From Lachnospiraceae bacterium (GTDB lineage Bacteria; Bacillota; Clostridia; Lachnospirales; Lachnospiraceae), in contig JAAVAA010000021.1 in assembly GCA_014804285.1 (NCBI GenBank), forward strand, positions 1-5,904: DNA of 5,904 bases. The letters are read 5' to 3'. The translations under genes and the position numbers were made by a program. Positions 1 to 5,821 of the stretch are shown here, one piece after another. How positions within the stretch are numbered: the first letter of the stretch is position 1; every line of letters starts with the position of its first letter. Below the pieces are notes generated by a model that was not told the DNA's origin, searched no databases, and worked only from the letters and a program-made list of their open reading frames with translations.

Positions 1-270
1 AAGCGTTCGCGAATTGCTTCCTTTAGAATTTATTTCTTATCCGAGTTACTTTTCTGAATAAAGGAAAACCAGCTATTGACTCCACTATAGCCGCCTAATC
101 CACTTTCTGGCTGTCTGCTAAAGAGTGGATTATTTAGTATTAGCCGAGTTGCTAGTTGGGTTTTGCGTCATTCGATAACCCAGCGCAGAATAAAATAACT
201 CCTTAAGGAAGCCATTCGCGAACGCATTATCGAGCGTGCTGACGAAAGGAGTTATTTTATCTGCGCGGCT
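1..270. repeat. Inverted-repeat-rich intergenic element (MITE-like, left edge cut by window)
   Basis: Bases 3-23 and 205-225 are inverted copies with one mismatch (20 of 21). With gaps disallowed the pairing extends inward to 3-35 against 193-225, 29 of 33 by eye. Each arm holds the 8-bp palindrome TTCGCGAA (6-13 and 215-222). A second inverted repeat pairs 183-204 with 246-266, about 21 bp with one bulged base. Positions 193-204 belong to both, so the two foldings exclude each other. The interior holds small hairpins and a near-direct repeat (CCGAGTTACT 41-50; CCGAGTTGCT 144-153). No transposase or family is recognisable. It could be a non-autonomous mobile repeat, two converging degenerate copies of one repeat, or a structured RNA downstream of the HAD gene. 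The true left boundary may lie outside the window. Confidence 0.6.
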
Positions 271-300
271 GTCTTGCATACGCATACCCACACTAAACAT
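130..300 (-). CDS. Doubtful 56-codon frame overlapping the HAD stop (TAATG)
   Basis: Starting with the ATG at 300-298, a leftward frame stays open for 56 codons and ends with TAA at 132-130. Its ATG shares one base with the HAD stop codon (TAATG), the arrangement used for translational coupling. The product would be a soluble, unremarkable peptide beginning MFSVGMRMQD and ending NSANTK, with no signal peptide, membrane segment or motif that I recognise. Against a real gene: no Shine-Dalgarno site precedes any of its ATGs, most of the frame lies in the inverted-repeat element, and the opposite repeat copy at 1-35 breaks the equivalent frame with a stop (TAG at 24-26). I consider it more likely a chance open frame inside a repeat than a gene. 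Confidence 0.2.
   Translation of the reverse strand: MFSVGMRMQDSRADKITPFVSTLDNAFANGFLKELFYSALGYRMTQNPTSNSANTK
183..266. repeat. Long hairpin: arms 183-204 and 246-266
   Basis: The arm read leftward from 204 (AAGGAGTTATTTTATT, then CTGCGC) is repeated rightward from 246 with one T missing, giving a stem of about 21 bp closing a 41-base loop (205-245). The loop contains the TTCGCGAA palindrome. Neither strand has a U-run after the stem, so a classical intrinsic terminator is unlikely. It is the most stable local fold in the region between the HAD gene and the window edge, and may stabilise the 3' end of the leftward transcript. Confidence 0.55.
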
Positions 301-962
301 TAATTTAAATACAGCAGCTCCATCACCTCCATAGGACTATCCACAAACACTTTCCCCCCAGCAGCTTCCTGCTCTTCTCTGGTTCGAAATCCCCATCCTA
401 CCGTAATGCAATCCATACCGGTATTTGCCGCTGTTGCAATATCAACCTCGGAGTCTCCTATGTATACAGCCTTTTCTTTGGGTACTTTCAGTTCCTTAAG
501 GGCAGCAAGAACCGTATCCGGTGCCGGTTTCTTACGGATTCCTTCCCGCTCCCCGATAGCCACCTGTAAATAATCCTTAAAGTATTGCTCCTTCAGGGTT
601 TGTACTCCTTCATAATATTTATTGGAGACAATTGCCATCAAAAAGCCTTCCTGCTTTAACGTGTCGAGAAGCTCCCTGATTCCCGGATAGAGATCCGTCT
701 TATCATTACAATGTTCCCCATAATATTCCTTGAAAAGAGCATACGCCCGGTCAAATTGGGGATTGTCTGATCCATTCGGCACCGCAAGCTCCAAAAGCCG
801 CTCAATACCATTTCCCACAAAATGGCGTATTTCCTCATAGCTTCTCTCCTGAATTCCGCAAGTCCTCAGCGCATAATTCACACTATCCATCAGATCTTCC
901 AGTGTATTTAGCAAAGTCCCATCAAGATCAAAAACAATAGCCTCGTATTTTTTCTCTTTCAT
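300..962 (-). CDS. HAD-family hydrolase, phosphoglycolate phosphatase-like
   Basis: A cytoplasmic phosphatase of 220 residues, normal length for the Gph/PGP subfamily of haloacid dehalogenase hydrolases, which remove phosphate from small phosphorylated metabolites with Mg2+ and an aspartyl-phosphate intermediate. All four signatures are visible: motif I FDLDGT with nucleophile Asp12 and acid/base Asp14; motif II Ser113-Asn114; motif III Lys145 in KKPAPD; motif IV GDSEVD with metal-binding Asp170 and Asp174, followed by the Gph-typical GWGFR at 189-193. A helical C1-type cap lies at roughly 18-85. The start is ATG 962-960. Its ribosome site, AAAGGAAG at 974-981, sits inside the last codons of the upstream MATE gene, whose stop is only 4 bp away, so the two are co-transcribed and probably translationally coupled. 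The substrate cannot be read from sequence: phosphoglycolate, a pyrophosphate or a damaged metabolite are all possible. The pairing with an exporter suggests no specific pathway. Confidence 0.93.
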   Translation of the reverse strand: MKEKKYEAIVFDLDGTLLNTLEDLMDSVNYALRTCGIQERSYEEIRHFVGNGIERLLELAVPNGSDNPQFDRAYALFKEYYGEHCNDKTDLYPGIRELLDTLKQEGFLMAIVSNKYYEGVQTLKEQYFKDYLQVAIGEREGIRKKPAPDTVLAALKELKVPKEKAVYIGDSEVDIATAANTGMDCITVGWGFRTREEQEAAGGKVFVDSPMEVMELLYLN

Positions 963-966
963 ATCG

Positions 967-2340
967 TTATTTACTTCCTTTCAATGCCGCCTGATCTATT
1001 TTTCTCTTTACAATCACAAAGCAGATTAAATGTGTCATTGCTGTCAATGCCCACGAAACCGGATAAGAAACATACAGTGTATGCAGAGTTCGATCCCACT
1101 GAAATATCGTATAAATCCAGATTACCCGGAACACACATGCACCCAGAAGGGAAACGATCATGGGCATCACCGCATAGCCAAGCCCCCGGATACTTCCCAC
1201 CAGAACATCCATAATACCACAAAGGCAATAAAAAGTGCAGATAATGCTCATTCGTTGAAGACCGTACGCAATAACCTCCTGATCCGGAGAATACAGAGAA
1301 AGAATCCGGTCTCCCAGTAAGTATGCTCCATTTCCCATCACAAGACCGATAAAGGTTACAAATAAGAGACATTCTATCAGAATTTTATTGATCCGGTCAT
1401 ATTTTTTGCCACCCAGATTCTGACCAGTAAAACTTACTGCTGTCTGATGCACAGAATTCATTGCCATATATACAAATCCTTCCACATTTGCGCCCGCAGT
1501 ATTTCCTGCCATTGCAACAGAACCAAAAGAGTTTACCGATGACTGGATCAGAACATTGGATATGGAAAACAGGGAGCCTTGTATTCCTGCGGGAAGTCCG
1601 ATTGCTGCGATTTTCCTCAGCTTTTCGAGGTTCAGACGCAGCTTATCTCTCCGCAGCTGAAAACATCCCTCCGACAGAACCAGACAACGCAGAATCAAAA
1701 AGGTGGACACACACTGAGAAATAACCGTAGCAAGAGCCACCCCGGCCACTCCCATATGAAAAACAATCACAAGGCACAAATTCAGACAGACATTGATTAC
1801 ACCTGCCGTCACCAGATAAAATAACGGTCGTCTGGTATCACCAATGGCTCGTAAAATTGCACTGCCAAAGTTAAACAAAAGCATTACCGGCATTCCCAAA
1901 AAGTATATTCTCATATAAAGCACCGAATGTTCGATTACATTTTCCGGTGTATCCATTAAGAGAAGCAACGGTCTTGCAAGCACAATTCCAAGCACAGAAA
2001 GGATAACTCCTCCCACCAGACTAATCAAAATAGAGGTATGCACTGTCTGTCTCACTTCTTCATCGGCTTTTGCGCCATAATACCTCGCCACAAGCACATT
2101 TGCTCCAACAGACAATCCGATAAACAGATTAACCAGCAGATTGGTCAGTGCCCCGGTAGAACCTACCGCTGCCAGTGCTTCATTTCCCGCAAATCTACCT
2201 ACTACTACCACATCAGCCGCATTAAAAAGGAGCTGCAAAATACCTGATAACATAAGCGGCAGCGTAAAAAGAAGTATTTTTCCAAATAGCGGACCGTTAC
2301 ACATATCTATCTCATACTTTTTTTCTTTTGCTCTTTCCAT
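967..2340 (-). CDS. MATE-family multidrug/toxin efflux transporter
   Basis: An integral membrane antiporter of 457 residues, typical length for the multidrug and toxic compound extrusion family (NorM/DinF type), which exports organic cations or metabolites using a Na+ or H+ gradient. About twelve hydrophobic helices can be drawn, in two bundles (roughly 22-222 and 243-446) joined by the charged linker around 224-242. Family hallmarks are the N-lobe LRAIGDTRRP (163-172), its C-lobe counterpart RGLGYAVMP (385-393), and GQNLGGKKYDR (306-316) after helix 8. There is no signal peptide; the N-terminus is short, charged and cytoplasmic. I prefer ATG 2340-2338 because AGGAG at 2348-2352 lies 7 bases upstream. 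The in-frame GTG at 2355 would add five residues but place the Shine-Dalgarno site inside the gene. It is followed after 4 bp by the HAD hydrolase. No convincing promoter is seen upstream, so expression may rely on read-through of the hairpin at 2414-2455. Substrate unknown. Confidence 0.95.
   Translation of the reverse strand: MERAKEKKYEIDMCNGPLFGKILLFTLPLMLSGILQLLFNAADVVVVGRFAGNEALAAVGSTGALTNLLVNLFIGLSVGANVLVARYYGAKADEEVRQTVHTSILISLVGGVILSVLGIVLARPLLLLMDTPENVIEHSVLYMRIYFLGMPVMLLFNFGSAILRAIGDTRRPLFYLVTAGVINVCLNLCLVIVFHMGVAGVALATVISQCVSTFLILRCLVLSEGCFQLRRDKLRLNLEKLRKIAAIGLPAGIQGSLFSISNVLIQSSVNSFGSVAMAGNTAGANVEGFVYMAMNSVHQTAVSFTGQNLGGKKYDRINKILIECLLFVTFIGLVMGNGAYLLGDRILSLYSPDQEVIAYGLQRMSIICTFYCLCGIMDVLVGSIRGLGYAVMPMIVSLLGACVFRVIWIYTIFQWDRTLHTLYVSYPVSWALTAMTHLICFVIVKRKIDQAALKGSK
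974..981 (-). promoter_or_regulatory. Ribosome binding site of the HAD gene, inside the MATE gene end
   Basis: Read leftward the sequence is AAAGGAAG, 11 bases before the ATG at 962. It overlaps the last codons of the MATE exporter (Leu-Lys-Gly-Ser). No other site is possible in the 4-bp gap, so HAD translation likely depends on ribosomes finishing the exporter. Confidence 0.7.
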
Positions 2341-2347
2341 CCTGATT

Positions 2348-2352
2348 CTCCT
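2348..2352 (-). promoter_or_regulatory. Ribosome binding site fixing the MATE start at 2340
   Basis: AGGAG read leftward, 7 bases before ATG 2340-2338. This is ideal spacing and argues against the in-frame GTG at 2355-2353, which would leave the site inside the coding sequence and has no site of its own. Confidence 0.8.
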
Positions 2353-2360
2353 CACTAAAA

Positions 2361-2394
2361 ATGACGCTCATTCTGTCATAATCTGCTCTGACAG
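2361..2394. promoter_or_regulatory. Three phased TGAC/GTCA half-sites before the MATE gene (possible operator)
   Basis: In the MATE leader, CTGTCA (2373-2378) and TGACAG (2389-2394) form a perfect 6-bp dyad with a 10-base spacer. A third half-site, ATGAC (2361-2365), pairs with GTCAT (2375-2379) across 9 bases. The half-sites are 13-14 bases apart. This could be a regulator binding site, common before efflux genes, or alternative leader-RNA hairpins. No regulator gene is in view, and short dyads of this kind also arise by chance. Confidence 0.25.
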
Positions 2395-2413
2395 GCATTT
2401 ATTTCTCTTCGCT

Positions 2414-2455
2414 GGAAAACCTGTTGTATATCATCACAATATACAACAGGTTTCC
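2414..2455 (-). terminator. Perfect 15-bp hairpin just after the TPR gene, probable terminator
   Basis: AAACCTGTTGTATAT (2417-2431) and ATATACAACAGGTTT (2439-2453) are exact inverted copies around a 7-base loop (2432-2438). With one bulged A (2416) the stem gains two more GC pairs, 2414-2415 with 2454-2455. It begins two bases after the TAA of the TPR gene (2459-2457), the usual place for an intrinsic terminator of a leftward unit. The U-tract is weak: only TTTT, partly inside the stem, and the stem is AT-rich at its tip, so termination may be partial and allow read-through into the MATE-HAD pair. Its near-perfect symmetry could also serve as a protein-binding dyad. Confidence 0.65.
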
Positions 2456-2456
2456 T

Positions 2457-4790
2457 TTAAAGCTTACTTTCCAGATCTTCCAGAGAAGAATATCCATATA
2501 AAAGTGCTGTATTTTCCATGGTCATCTCCGCTAGGTTTTTATTTTCTTTACACAATCTTGTAATAAACCTTCCGTACAACTCAAGTGTCTGATCCGAATA
2601 GGTGGATAATTCTCCCCGTAGATAGGTTTCGTATGAAGTATTAAAGGGTGTATCCTCGCTGGTGTGAATACTCCTTGCATTTCCAGCTGCCTTGGGATAC
2701 CTCCTGGCAAATTCCTCCATCCAGTCGATCTGAATCTTGATGATTTCTTCACGGATCTCTTTCTTCATCTCAGAAAGTGCGGGCAATGAATCTTTAATCT
2801 TTACATATCTCTCAGGAGAAGTACTTTCCATCATCCGTCCGTATTTTTCTGTGATTAAATTCCACCCATGATCATTTGCATGTCTGAAATCACTGATATA
2901 GCTTTTCAGCATCTCCTCATCCCACGTAAGATACTGGCTTTTGCGCATAATAGAAAAAGTATTCCAGTCATCCTGACAATCTGCTCGCCCACCTTCATTT
3001 TCCACCTTGTCAAAGGCTTCCCATTCCAATGTCACCAGCTCATTAATGAGTGCCGTCTTAAATGAATCATCCTGCCTATCTTTTTGGGGAATCCTCCCTA
3101 AGATCTGATCCGTATGGTGATCCAGATAGTTATCCTCGCCGCTGGTCAGTCCCTGCTTTTTCATCTCTGCTATGATAAGCGCCACAATAATCTCAATAGT
3201 CTGTGGAATCCGCTCATCTCCCTTGGGAAAATCTACAAGAGCATTTAAAATATCTCCAATCTCCGGCAAAATAGCAAGATCACGCATTCCTCTGTGCATC
3301 CATTTATAAAACGGTGCAAAAGTACGGTTTAAATGATATACCATAGACATAGTATGCTTCATAAATTCCGATAATGCAACGGCAGCTGTGACCGTTTCTC
3401 CTCTTCCGAACATCCTGGAATAATTATACTGTCCCGACTGCGCCATAAGTGCCGCCTGCCTTGCAATCTTCTTAAGCCGGACCTCCTCCGGATAATAATG
3501 CAGAATCCCTTTTCGGATACGGGTAAATTCTCCCAGATCATCCCGAAAGACCTTTCCGTTTACCGCTGCTGCAAGGCGATAATCCTCAAGGAACAACCAC
3601 TGATTCTGGGTAGTAGGCACATCTCTTAAACCAATCAGACCTTCATAGAAATCACCAATTCGGAAAACTCCCACACGCTTTTGTGCCTTTGCAGTTGTAA
3701 AGCGGGTAATGCCCATATAAGTAGAAGGAAGCTGTTCATATGCTTCCTGCAGTTTCTCGCCAATTTCATCGTACACCTGATCCGTCAGCCACATACAAAA
3801 TCCGGGACCAAAATCATGATCTCTCGACACTTCATCATCATAGCCAAAGCATTCGGATCCTTCTCCTACCAGCCCGACAGCAATCATCTTTTCGTACTGA
3901 GGAAAATTTTCCCGTATCATAGGTATTCCATATTCCCGGTAAAATGCCTCACACAGTTCCATTCCGTTTCCAAAATTCCCTGCCGCTTCCGGAAGCTGCC
4001 CCATTTTAACCGTAACCGCATTTAAATTCTGTAAGGTGATCTCATAGGCCTTGTTTCTTCCCATATTCCGCTCAATTTCACGAAGAGCAAGCTTATAATA
4101 TCTGGCGGACTCCTCCAAATTACCGGCCAGATATTGTGCTTCTCCCATTGCAGATAATGCGCCGCTGTAATGATAATCCTTCTCCTCATCCATCTCAAAA
4201 ATAGAAAATGCTTTCTGCAGATGATCAATCGCATCGTGAATCCGTCCAAGCTTTAACTCCGATGCGGCAAGATTCGTGTAGGTAACTGCTACCTCAATAC
4301 GGGCTTCTTCATAAAGTGTTGCGATAGAAAGCGCTCTCGTAAGACAATCGCAGGCACTCTCAAAATCTCCCATCTCCTGAAAAAGAAGACTCATATTATT
4401 GTACAGGCTGGCATAACGGAAATCTGTTTCTGCCAGTTCTCCTTCATATATTTCCTTTACCTTTTGATAGTAGATCATAGATTCCCGCAAAAGCCCGGCC
4501 GCCCTGCATGCATTTGCCACGTTTAAAAGTGTGGTTGCATAATCTATTGTTCCCTGAAGACCTAAATCATCCATCAGCTCCAACACCTGTCTACAGCTGA
4601 TTATGGACTTTTCTCCCTCTCCCATCTCCCTGTAGTGCCCGATCAACTCATTATAAAGTGTGATCTGCGCTCCAAAATCTTTGACCAAGCACGCCTCATC
4701 CATCTTTTCCAGAAGGAAAGGCTCCACCCGATTAATCTGATGGGTTGTAAATAAATGATCAAGTTGTTGTAAGATCTCATTGATATCCAT
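2457..4790 (-). CDS. TPR - DUF4037 (nucleotidyltransferase fold) - DUF4125 fusion protein
   Basis: A large soluble protein of 777 residues with no signal peptide or membrane segment. Residues 40-285 form about six tetratricopeptide units (about 43-75, 86-116, 127-158, 168-199, 209-242, 251-283), a protein-binding scaffold. Residues 300-505 match my memory of DUF4037: a polymerase-beta-type nucleotidyltransferase core with GEGS (309-312) and DHD (324-326) as the GS...DxD metal-site signature, then a helical part with the recognisable LNRTFAPFYKW (487-497). Residues 575-777 look like DUF4125, with NEGGRADCQDD (598-608), SQYLTW and YLRGELSTYS (723-732). The function of both DUFs is unknown; nucleotide or nucleotidyl transfer is inferred from fold signatures only. 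The start is ATG 4790-4788 because GGAGG sits 8 bases upstream; the frame is open back to ATG 4880, but that would overlap the patatin gene. It lies 31 bp downstream of the patatin gene on one transcript and is followed by a hairpin. Confidence 0.85.
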   Translation of the reverse strand: MDINEILQQLDHLFTTHQINRVEPFLLEKMDEACLVKDFGAQITLYNELIGHYREMGEGEKSIISCRQVLELMDDLGLQGTIDYATTLLNVANACRAAGLLRESMIYYQKVKEIYEGELAETDFRYASLYNNMSLLFQEMGDFESACDCLTRALSIATLYEEARIEVAVTYTNLAASELKLGRIHDAIDHLQKAFSIFEMDEEKDYHYSGALSAMGEAQYLAGNLEESARYYKLALREIERNMGRNKAYEITLQNLNAVTVKMGQLPEAAGNFGNGMELCEAFYREYGIPMIRENFPQYEKMIAVGLVGEGSECFGYDDEVSRDHDFGPGFCMWLTDQVYDEIGEKLQEAYEQLPSTYMGITRFTTAKAQKRVGVFRIGDFYEGLIGLRDVPTTQNQWLFLEDYRLAAAVNGKVFRDDLGEFTRIRKGILHYYPEEVRLKKIARQAALMAQSGQYNYSRMFGRGETVTAAVALSEFMKHTMSMVYHLNRTFAPFYKWMHRGMRDLAILPEIGDILNALVDFPKGDERIPQTIEIIVALIIAEMKKQGLTSGEDNYLDHHTDQILGRIPQKDRQDDSFKTALINELVTLEWEAFDKVENEGGRADCQDDWNTFSIMRKSQYLTWDEEMLKSYISDFRHANDHGWNLITEKYGRMMESTSPERYVKIKDSLPALSEMKKEIREEIIKIQIDWMEEFARRYPKAAGNARSIHTSEDTPFNTSYETYLRGELSTYSDQTLELYGRFITRLCKENKNLAEMTMENTALLYGYSSLEDLESKL

Positions 4791-4798
4791 ACTACACG

Positions 4799-4803
4799 CC
4801 TCC
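4799..4803 (-). promoter_or_regulatory. Ribosome binding site fixing the TPR-DUF4037 start at 4790
   Basis: GGAGG read leftward, 8 bases before ATG 4790-4788 and within the 31-bp gap after the patatin stop. It rules in favour of the 777-residue product over the longest frame (807 residues from 4880) and over the ATG at 4811. Confidence 0.85.
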
Positions 4804-4821
4804 GTTTCCATATCTGACAAT

Positions 4822-5673
4822 TTATGTTGCCAGAAAGCTGCAAATCTCCTCTTCTCTCCCCATTGCCTCCTCATATCCATGCTGATAATAGTCCATCAGA
4901 ACATCCACATTGGACTCATTATTTCCGACAGCCAGCCTGGAAGGACGAAATACAAGCGCCTTTCCGTCAGCCTCCATCTTTTCAATCTGTTCAAGACAAG
5001 CATTGTACTTGTCTGCCCTCTTTGCCACAGTCTTGATCAGCTTCGGATATTTATGATAGACAAGGCGTAAAAAAAACATATAAAGATGCCGGTATTTCTT
5101 TCGATAATCTTCCTTACGCGTCAGAATCACCAATACCTTTTCCCAGCCCTCTTTTTCTATTTGATCTATAGGAAGCGCATCCGCCAGTCCTCCATCCAGC
5201 ATGGGAACATCATCAATGTAACTGACTCTTGAGATAAAAGGAAGCGAATTCGCCGCCCGGCAGATTTTCCAGAACTGTTCTTCCGTATCAAAATCTTCAT
5301 AGTACTCACTTTCACCAGTGAGACAATTAGTGGTATTGATTATAAATCTCTTTGCAGAATTTTTGAGGGTCTCAAAATCAAAGGGAGACAGCTTTTTCGG
5401 CACCACATCGAACAAATAGTCCATATCAAAAAAGGTTCCCTTTTTGAGAAATGTCTTCGGACCCATATATTTTTCCTGCCTAAGAGGCTTTATGACTGCA
5501 TCCACCGCCCTGCCTTTCTGCCCCGACACATAATTCATTCCCGCGTAAGCACCTGCGGATACCGCAAGCACATTGGGAATCTCTATTCCCTTTTCCATAA
5601 AAAAATCCAGTACCCCTGCTGCAAACACACTGCGCATGGCACCGCCTTCAATCATAATCCCTGTTTCTTTCAT
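4822..5673 (-). CDS. Patatin-like phospholipase (YjjU/RssA-like)
   Basis: A cytoplasmic serine acyl-hydrolase of 283 residues, close to the usual length of bacterial YjjU-type patatins, which cleave acyl esters of phospholipids or related lipids with a Ser-Asp dyad. Visible are the oxyanion-hole loop EGGAMRS (9-15), the nucleophile elbow VLAVSAGAYAG (35-45) with Ser39, and the catalytic Asp160 in MLDGGLADALP (158-168). The elbow reads A-V-S-A-G, so the first glycine of G-x-S-x-G is alanine, and the third oxyanion glycine is Ala12; the dyad itself is intact and activity is plausible. There is no signal peptide or membrane helix; the C-terminal 100 residues are basic and helical, which may suit membrane contact. 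The start ATG 5673-5671 is preceded by AAAGGA at 5686-5691 and by a strong promoter. It is the first gene of a leftward unit with the TPR-DUF4037-DUF4125 gene. The physiological lipid is unknown. Confidence 0.92.
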   Translation of the reverse strand: MKETGIMIEGGAMRSVFAAGVLDFFMEKGIEIPNVLAVSAGAYAGMNYVSGQKGRAVDAVIKPLRQEKYMGPKTFLKKGTFFDMDYLFDVVPKKLSPFDFETLKNSAKRFIINTTNCLTGESEYYEDFDTEEQFWKICRAANSLPFISRVSYIDDVPMLDGGLADALPIDQIEKEGWEKVLVILTRKEDYRKKYRHLYMFFLRLVYHKYPKLIKTVAKRADKYNACLEQIEKMEADGKALVFRPSRLAVGNNESNVDVLMDYYQHGYEEAMGREEEICSFLAT

Positions 5674-5724
5674 TCGTATACTATTTCCTTTACAACCTGC
5701 CCCTTAGCAGAATATCTGATTTCT

Positions 5725-5752
5725 ATTATACTGCATTCCATTTTTTTTTCAA
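5725..5752 (-). promoter_or_regulatory. Sigma-A promoter for the patatin-TPR unit
   Basis: Read leftward: -35 TTGAAA (5752-5747), 16-base spacer including a run of A, and -10 TATAAT (5730-5725), a perfect match. Transcription should begin near 5718, giving a leader of about 45 bases with the ribosome site AAAGGA at 5691-5686. No regulator site is evident within the promoter core. Confidence 0.85.
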
Positions 5753-5774
5753 GCATCCGCCCGCACGGCTGAAC

Positions 5775-5784
5775 TGTTGCAACA
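5775..5784. promoter_or_regulatory. 10-bp palindrome TGTTGCAACA in the divergent intergenic region
   Basis: A perfect palindrome lies 23 bases upstream of the leftward -35 and just before possible rightward -10 hexamers (TACAAT 5785-5790, TATAGT 5790-5795), which lack a recognisable -35. The position suits an activator or repressor site for the rightward gene, but a 10-bp palindrome alone is weak evidence. Confidence 0.25.
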
Positions 5785-5807
5785 TACAATATAGTAAAAA
5801 CTTCGAC

Positions 5808-5813
5808 AAGGAT
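5808..5813 (+). promoter_or_regulatory. Ribosome binding site of the rightward gene at 5822
   Basis: AAGGAT, 8 bases before ATG 5822-5824. The spacing supports a real start for the truncated rightward frame. Confidence 0.6.
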
Positions 5814-5821
5814 CTGCAATT

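Noticed and set aside
183..266. Long hairpin as an intrinsic terminator for the HAD gene
   Set aside because: Neither side of the stem is followed by a U-run, and the 41-base loop is far too large for a typical terminator.
276..287. Tandem GCATAC GCATAC as a possible repeat array or CRISPR unit
   Set aside because: Only two 6-base units with no spacers; chance-level. No CRISPR-like periodicity is seen anywhere in the window.
2341..2355. GTG start giving the MATE protein five extra residues
   Set aside because: The AGGAG site would lie within codons 2-3; ATG 2340 has that site at 7-base spacing.
984..2563. Several rightward open frames antisense to the MATE gene
   Set aside because: They are shadows of a clear transporter, with low-complexity His/Ser/Gln-rich products and no ribosome sites or motifs.
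3681..4025. Rightward 114-codon frame antisense to the nucleotidyltransferase region
   Set aside because: It lies wholly inside a well-supported gene on the other strand, has no recognisable domain and shows antisense-type composition.
4791..4880. Longest frame of the TPR protein, with a 30-residue N-terminal extension overlapping the patatin gene
   Set aside because: GGAGG lies 8 bases before ATG 4790; the extension would overlap the patatin 3' end by 59 bases, has no comparable ribosome site, and its composition is that of out-of-frame coding DNA.
4780..5070. Rightward 96-codon frame across the patatin/TPR junction
   Set aside because: Antisense shadow of two real genes, with no ribosome site or motif.
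2457..5673. A confirmed CBASS operon
   Set aside because: The nucleotidyltransferase-like domain sits in a DUF4037 context rather than a CD-NTase, the patatin is housekeeping-like, and no Cap2/Cap3 or other ancillary genes are in view. Kept only as a low-weight hypothesis.
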